From Symbiobacterium terraclitae (GTDB lineage: Bacteria > Bacillota > Sulfobacillia > Symbiobacteriales > Symbiobacteriaceae): a stretch of DNA of 64,000 bases. A model generated the notes under the pieces. The model ran no database searches and was not told where the DNA came from. It was given only the letters and a program-made list of their open reading frames with translations. The stretch is from contig NZ_JAGGLG010000010.1 of assembly GCF_017874315.1 (NCBI RefSeq), positions 1-64,000 of the forward strand, written 5' to 3'. Below are positions 60,234-64,000 of the stretch, one piece after another (position 1 is the stretch's first letter; each line of letters starts with the position of its first letter). A program made the position numbers and the translations under genes.

Positions 60234-61211
60234 TCAGTCGATCATGGTGAGCGCCTCTTCCTCCAGGTCGCAGATGCGCAGCAGCGTGTCGCAGAAGGGC
60301 TGCAGCTTCGCCCGGTCCGCGAAGAGGTGGCCGGCCGAGAAGTCCTGCGGGATGAACTCGACCAGCCGCCGGGCCTCGTCCGCGATCCGCGCGTACTGGC
60401 GCGCGAGGTCTTCCCGGCCGTGCGATCGAAAGAAGGGTACGGCGTACTGCCGGTCAAGGTACTGCTTCTCGTTGCACATCACGTTGAGGTAGGGCTCGAA
60501 GGGATCATCCCACTCGTACGTCTGAAGCGCCCGCGCAAAGGCCCGGTGCGCCGCCAGCCCGTTGTACTGCCCCGGTGCGAGGGACTCCGCCGCGATCAGT
60601 CGCCGGATCACGCACAGGGTCTCCTGGAAAGCGATCTCCGGAGACGGCTTCTCGCATCGTCCGGTGATGATCAGGATGCGCCCGGTGCTCCCGCCGGCGA
60701 ACGGACCGTCATGCCAGCGGGACTTGCGGAAGTACCCGGTCTCGTCGTGCGCCTCCTGGTGGTCCTCGGGCACGTCCATGAAGGGGCTCCACCCCAGCAG
60801 GACGTCGCCGCCCTGATCGTAGCCGGCGATCACGCAGGCGTCCGCGCCGTTGATGACCCCCTCCAGGGTGATCACGGGCACGCCCCGGTCGATGCTCTCG
60901 GTGACCAGCCGCCTGTCGTGCGCGTAGTCGCCGCGCACGTGGTGGGCCACCTCGAACCCGAGCATCCGGAACGTATGCTCGATGAGGATCGGGGTGTGTA
61001 CCACGTGGTAGTTGCCGTGATTCCACAGTTGCACAGAGGGCATGGAGAACGACGTTCGGAACGCGCTGCCCGACAGGGCGCACACGGTGTCGTACGTCAG
61101 ACTCTCTCCCAGGGCGTTCAGCGCGGAGACCACGCTGTTCACGAACTCGTTCTGCCGCTGCGGATCAGACCAGTCCACTTTTCTCAGGCCGGGTATCACG
61201 TTTCTGCGCAT
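60234..61211 (-). CDS. BtrH-like / C39-like protein of unknown function
   Basis: The 325-residue soluble protein resembles the BtrH N-terminal-like group with a papain-related fold. Seen are SYDTVCALSGSAFRTSF-like blocks (LTYDTVCALSGSAFR near residue 40), GVPVITLEGV, and GYDQGGDVLLGWSP, matching the Cys and Asp/Asn regions of such folds. A helical C-terminal half follows (AAHRAFARALQTYEWDD). Some relatives take part in acyl transfer or peptide processing. The ATG start lies behind GGAGGGC. It stands alone between terminators; no biosynthetic cluster is near. The assignment is by pattern, so moderate. Confidence 0.5.
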   Translation of the reverse strand: MRRNVIPGLRKVDWSDPQRQNEFVNSVVSALNALGESLTYDTVCALSGSAFRTSFSMPSVQLWNHGNYHVVHTPILIEHTFRMLGFEVAHHVRGDYAHDRRLVTESIDRGVPVITLEGVINGADACVIAGYDQGGDVLLGWSPFMDVPEDHQEAHDETGYFRKSRWHDGPFAGGSTGRILIITGRCEKPSPEIAFQETLCVIRRLIAAESLAPGQYNGLAAHRAFARALQTYEWDDPFEPYLNVMCNEKQYLDRQYAVPFFRSHGREDLARQYARIADEARRLVEFIPQDFSAGHLFADRAKLQPFCDTLLRICDLEEEALTMID

Positions 61212-61361
61212 GCCTTGCCCTCCGTATGAGCCTGTACGCTGACGCCCATCGACCGAACCCGGCCCTCAGTCAGGCCGTCTGCGCGCAGCCAACCACCACT
61301 GCTGCACCCGAGTTCTCTCGGTCCCGTCAAGTGCGAGATATCCGACTGCCAGTTGACCAGC

Positions 61362-61391
61362 AGGCCCCGGCCGACGACGCGACCGGGGCCT
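61362..61391 (-). terminator. Terminator of tkt
   Basis: AGGCCCCGG and CCGGGGCCT form a stem just 14 bases past the tkt stop on the minus strand. Confidence 0.75.
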
Positions 61392-61404
61392 TCGCAATCC
61401 CGCG

Positions 61405-63432
61405 CTACTCGGCGAGCCACGCGGCGACCTTCGCCGCCACCTGCGCCGGGGTGAAGCCGAACTTCTCCGCCAGCACGCCGCCGGGGGCGGAGGCGCCGAA
61501 GTCTTCGTGGCCGATGGCCAGGCCGTCCCGGCCGATCAGCCGGTACCAGCCGTCGGTCCGGCCCGCCTCGATGGCGGCCAGCCGGCCAACGAGGACCTGC
61601 TCCTGGTACTCCCGCGGCTGCCGGAGGAACAGCTCGACGGAGGGCATCGAGACCACCCGGACGGCGATCCCCTGCTCCGCCAGGAGCTTCTGCGCCTCCA
61701 GCGCCAGCCCCACCTCGGAGCCGGTGGCGATCAGCGTCGCCACGGGGTTCGCGGCATCGGAGAGCACGTAGCCGCCCTTCCACACGTCGCGGATCTGGAA
61801 GCCCTCAGGCCGGGTGAGAAGCGGCACGTTCTGCCGGGTGAGGGCGAAGATCGTCGGCTCCTTGGCCTCCATGAGGGCGTAGGCCCAGGCCATGGCAGTC
61901 TCCAGCCCGTCGGCCGGGCGGAAGAGCGTCACGTGCGGGATCATCCGCAGCGACCAGAGGTGCTCGATGGGCTGGTGCGTCGGGCCGTCCTCGCCCACGA
62001 AGAACGAGTCGTGGGTGAAGACGAAGATCGAGGGCACCTGCATGAGCGCAGCCAGCCGGATCGGCGGCCGCATGTAGTCGGAGAAGACCAGGAAGGTCGC
62101 CCCGTAGGCCCGGAAGCCGCCGTAGAGCACCATGCCGTTGACGATGGCGCCCATGGCGTGCTCCCGCACGCCGAAGTGGATCGTGCGGCCCGCCCAGGAG
62201 CAGTCGTAGTGGCCGATCTTGGCGCAGGGGCCCACGTCGCCGCCGCCCTTGATGCTGGTCAGGTTGGACTCCGCCAGGTCGGCCGAACCGCCCACCAGGC
62301 TGGGCACCAGCGCCGCCGCCCGCTGGATCACCATCTCGGAGAGCTTGCGGGTGGCCAGGGGCTTGTCGCTCCGGGCCGCCTCCACCAGCTGGGCGTCCAG
62401 GTCGGCCGGCACGAGCAGGTTCTTGTGGGCGTCCCAGACCCGGGCCTTCTCCGGGTTGGCCTGCCGCCAGGCCTCGAACCCCTCCCGCCAGCGGCGGGCC
62501 TCGGCCTGCTTCTCCGCCTTCAGCTCGGCGAAGAAGGCGCGCACCTCTTCCGGCACGTAGAACGCCGGCTCCTGCGGCCAGCCCAGGGCCTCCTTGGTCA
62601 GCCGGGTCTCGTCGGGCCCCAGCGGGGCGCCGTGCGCCGCCTCCTTGCCGCCCTTGTTGGGCGCACCGTGGCCGATGACCGTCCTGCAGATGATCAGCGA
62701 GGGCTGGTCGAGGACGGCCCGGGCCTTCTCGATGGCCTCGGCAATCGCCAGCTGGTCGTGACCGTCCACCTTCTGGACGTGCCAGCCGTACGCCTCGAAG
62801 CGCCGGGCCACGTCCTCGGTGAAGGCGATGTCGGTGTTGCCCTCGATGGAGATGTCGTTGTCGTCGTAGAGGAAGATCAGCCGGCCCAGCTTCCAGGTGC
62901 CGGCCAGCGAGGCCGCCTCGGCCGCGACGCCCTCCTGCAGGTCGCCGTCGCCGCAGATGCCGTAGATGTAGTGGTCGACGGGCTGGAAGTCCGGCGTGTT
63001 CACCCGGGCGGCGAGCATCTCCGCAGCCGCCGCCATGCCCACCGCGTGGGCGATGCCGGCGCCCAGCGGGCCGGTGGTCACCTCGACGCCGGGGGTATGG
63101 CCGTACTCGGGGTGTCCCGGGGTCCGGCTGCCCCACTGCCGGAAGGACTTGAGCTGCTCCATGTCCAGGTCGTAGCCGGCCAGGTGGAGCAGGGCGTACA
63201 GCAGCATGGAGCCATGTCCGTTGGAGAGGATGAAGCGGTCGCGATTGGGCCAGTCAGGATTCTCGGGGTCGAAGCGCAGGAACTGGCTCCACAGCACGAA
63301 GGCCATGTCGGCGCAGCCCATGGGCGCTCCGGGGTGGCCCGACTTGGCCTTCTCGATGGCGTCCACCGCCAGCATCTTGATGGTGTTGACGGCGGCCTGG
63401 CGCAGCTCCGGGGTCAGATTGGCAACACGCAC
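61405..63432 (-). CDS. tkt: Transketolase
   Basis: This 675-residue thiamine-diphosphate enzyme moves two-carbon units in the pentose phosphate pathway. It has [14 protein letters not shown] near the N-terminus, the TPP/metal motif CGDGDLQEG, the DGHD and [10 protein letters not shown] blocks, and the [11 protein letters not shown] transketolase signature. GTG 63432 follows GGAGG. Length and motif order are normal. Confidence 0.97.
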   Translation of the reverse strand: MRVANLTPELRQAAVNTIKMLAVDAIEKAKSGHPGAPMGCADMAFVLWSQFLRFDPENPDWPNRDRFILSNGHGSMLLYALLHLAGYDLDMEQLKSFRQWGSRTPGHPEYGHTPGVEVTTGPLGAGIAHAVGMAAAAEMLAARVNTPDFQPVDHYIYGICGDGDLQEGVAAEAASLAGTWKLGRLIFLYDDNDISIEGNTDIAFTEDVARRFEAYGWHVQKVDGHDQLAIAEAIEKARAVLDQPSLIICRTVIGHGAPNKGGKEAAHGAPLGPDETRLTKEALGWPQEPAFYVPEEVRAFFAELKAEKQAEARRWREGFEAWRQANPEKARVWDAHKNLLVPADLDAQLVEAARSDKPLATRKLSEMVIQRAAALVPSLVGGSADLAESNLTSIKGGGDVGPCAKIGHYDCSWAGRTIHFGVREHAMGAIVNGMVLYGGFRAYGATFLVFSDYMRPPIRLAALMQVPSIFVFTHDSFFVGEDGPTHQPIEHLWSLRMIPHVTLFRPADGLETAMAWAYALMEAKEPTIFALTRQNVPLLTRPEGFQIRDVWKGGYVLSDAANPVATLIATGSEVGLALEAQKLLAEQGIAVRVVSMPSVELFLRQPREYQEQVLVGRLAAIEAGRTDGWYRLIGRDGLAIGHEDFGASAPGGVLAEKFGFTPAQVAAKVAAWLAE

Positions 63433-63503
63433 GGCGACGAAATCCTCCTTACGTGGACGGTCTAACCAACTACCGTCATTACCTTACCATTAACAGAGCG
63501 GAA

Positions 63504-63526
63504 GGGGAAGCCATGTTGGCTTCCCC
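63504..63526 (-). terminator. Terminator after the glycine-rich protein gene
   Basis: GGGGAAGCCA and TGGCTTCCCC with a TGT loop, 18 bases past the stop on the minus strand. Confidence 0.85.
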
Positions 63527-63543
63527 CGTAGGATGCGCGATCG

Positions 63544-64000
63544 CTACTTCCACCTTCCGCCGCCGCCGGAGCCGCGGCTGCCGCCGCCGAAGCGGCCGCC
63601 CCCGCCGGAGCCCCTGAAGCCGCCGCCGAAGCTGCCGCCTCCGCCCGATCCACGGAAGCCGCCGCCGCCGAAGCCACCGCCTCCGCCTCCGCCGTGCCGG
63701 TGCGCCGCCTGTGCCATCTCCCGGCGGCGCCGCTCGGCGGCCAGGTGCGCCTGGTAGGCGGCCACCAGCAGGCGGGCGCTGCGCAGGGCCGACTCGGCCT
63801 CGGCCAGCGCCTGCTCGTACCGCCCGGCGGCCAGCGCCTGCTCGCCGGCGCTCAGCGCCCGCTGGAGCGCTGCGGCCGCCCCCGGGTTGAACCGGGTGTG
63901 GATGAGCGCCGCCGCCGCCTCCGCCTGCGCCTGCCGCAGCCGGCGCCGCGCGGCCTCAGCCTGCCGGGCCAGCTCCTCCACCGCCCTGCGCAGGCCCGCG
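63544..64000 (-). CDS. Partial gene: protein with helical region and glycine-rich tail
   Basis: The reading frame is open to the window edge, so the start lies beyond it. The visible part is an Ala/Arg/Glu-rich helical segment (about 90 residues) followed by a tail of repeated GGGGRFGGGSRGSGGGG-type units of about 50 residues, ending GGGGRWK. Such tails occur in TPM-domain membrane proteins (YgcG type), in which a TPM domain precedes the helix; that part is not visible here. Confidence 0.65.
   Translation of the reverse strand, partial: AGLRRAVEELARQAEAARRRLRQAQAEAAAALIHTRFNPGAAAALQRALSAGEQALAAGRYEQALAEAESALRSARLLVAAYQAHLAAERRRREMAQAAHRHGGGGGGGFGGGGFRGSGGGGSFGGGFRGSGGGGRFGGGSRGSGGGGRWK

Overview
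The window is about 64 kb of GC-rich bacterial DNA. Three things place it in a Gram-positive, aerobic, endospore-forming organism: a complete gerA-type spore germination operon, a caa3-type cytochrome oxidase locus in the Bacillus style (ctaB, SCO, ctaCDEF, ctaG), and many lipoproteins. Such high GC together with sporulation genes and frequent GTG/TTG starts fits the Symbiobacterium lineage best. That placement is inference, because no rRNA or other phylogenetic marker is present. Ribosome binding sites of the AGGAGG/GGGGG type are strong and decided most of the starts chosen here.

Layout. 1-6066 (+): a ferredoxin-linked redox operon with a fused gamma-delta and a fused alpha-beta 2-oxoacid:acceptor oxidoreductase, followed by an NfnA/NfnB-like pair; the NfnA/NfnB gap holds a repeat-bearing insertion. 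6201-7626: a frameshifted methyltransferase pseudogene and a DUF5946-like gene. 7676-12446 (-): a solute-binding lipoprotein, a histidine kinase, a sigma-54 response regulator and a small membrane protein. 12630-14906: a LiaF-like membrane protein, inorganic pyrophosphatase and a small membrane protein. 14990-22709: the terminal oxidase locus, divergent around 16.5 kb. 22856-27375: a YciI-like protein and a tandem S9 peptidase cluster with two full copies and a truncated third. 27506-28330: YhhN-like protein. 28433-32341 (-): gerA operon. 32533-37507 (-): an ABC-2 export operon with a large exported partner and a lipoprotein. 37683-45885 (+): a CitA/DctS-type kinase, its regulator, an orphan TRAP binding protein, and a complete livKHMGF branched-chain amino-acid ABC system. 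46475-52960: a DMT transporter, an ECF sigma factor with an NTF2-like tail, a VOC-DinB fusion, small membrane proteins, a single-EamA protein, a PhnB-like protein and a lipoprotein. 53258-54066: a non-coding array of about eight 48-nt hairpin units. 54146-57865: DUF952, leuDC and a divergent LysR regulator. 57897-64000: small membrane protein, YczE-like protein, Na+/Ca2+ exchanger, a BtrH-like protein, transketolase, and a glycine-rich protein cut by the window end.

How it works together. The first operon links 2-oxoacid oxidation to ferredoxin and NAD(P)H pools. The oxidase locus carries heme synthesis, copper delivery and all structural subunits for aerobic respiration. Two separate two-component systems sit beside solute-binding proteins that have no permease next to them, which suggests ligand sensing through binding proteins. 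The most unusual items are the 53.3-54.1 kb hairpin array, a CTTTTGTAC-centred palindrome found upstream of three transcription units (in two of them lying between the promoter hexamers), the 63-bp tandem repeat insertion between nfnA and nfnB, and the remodelled S9 peptidase cluster. No tRNA, rRNA, CRISPR array, transposase or prophage gene was seen.
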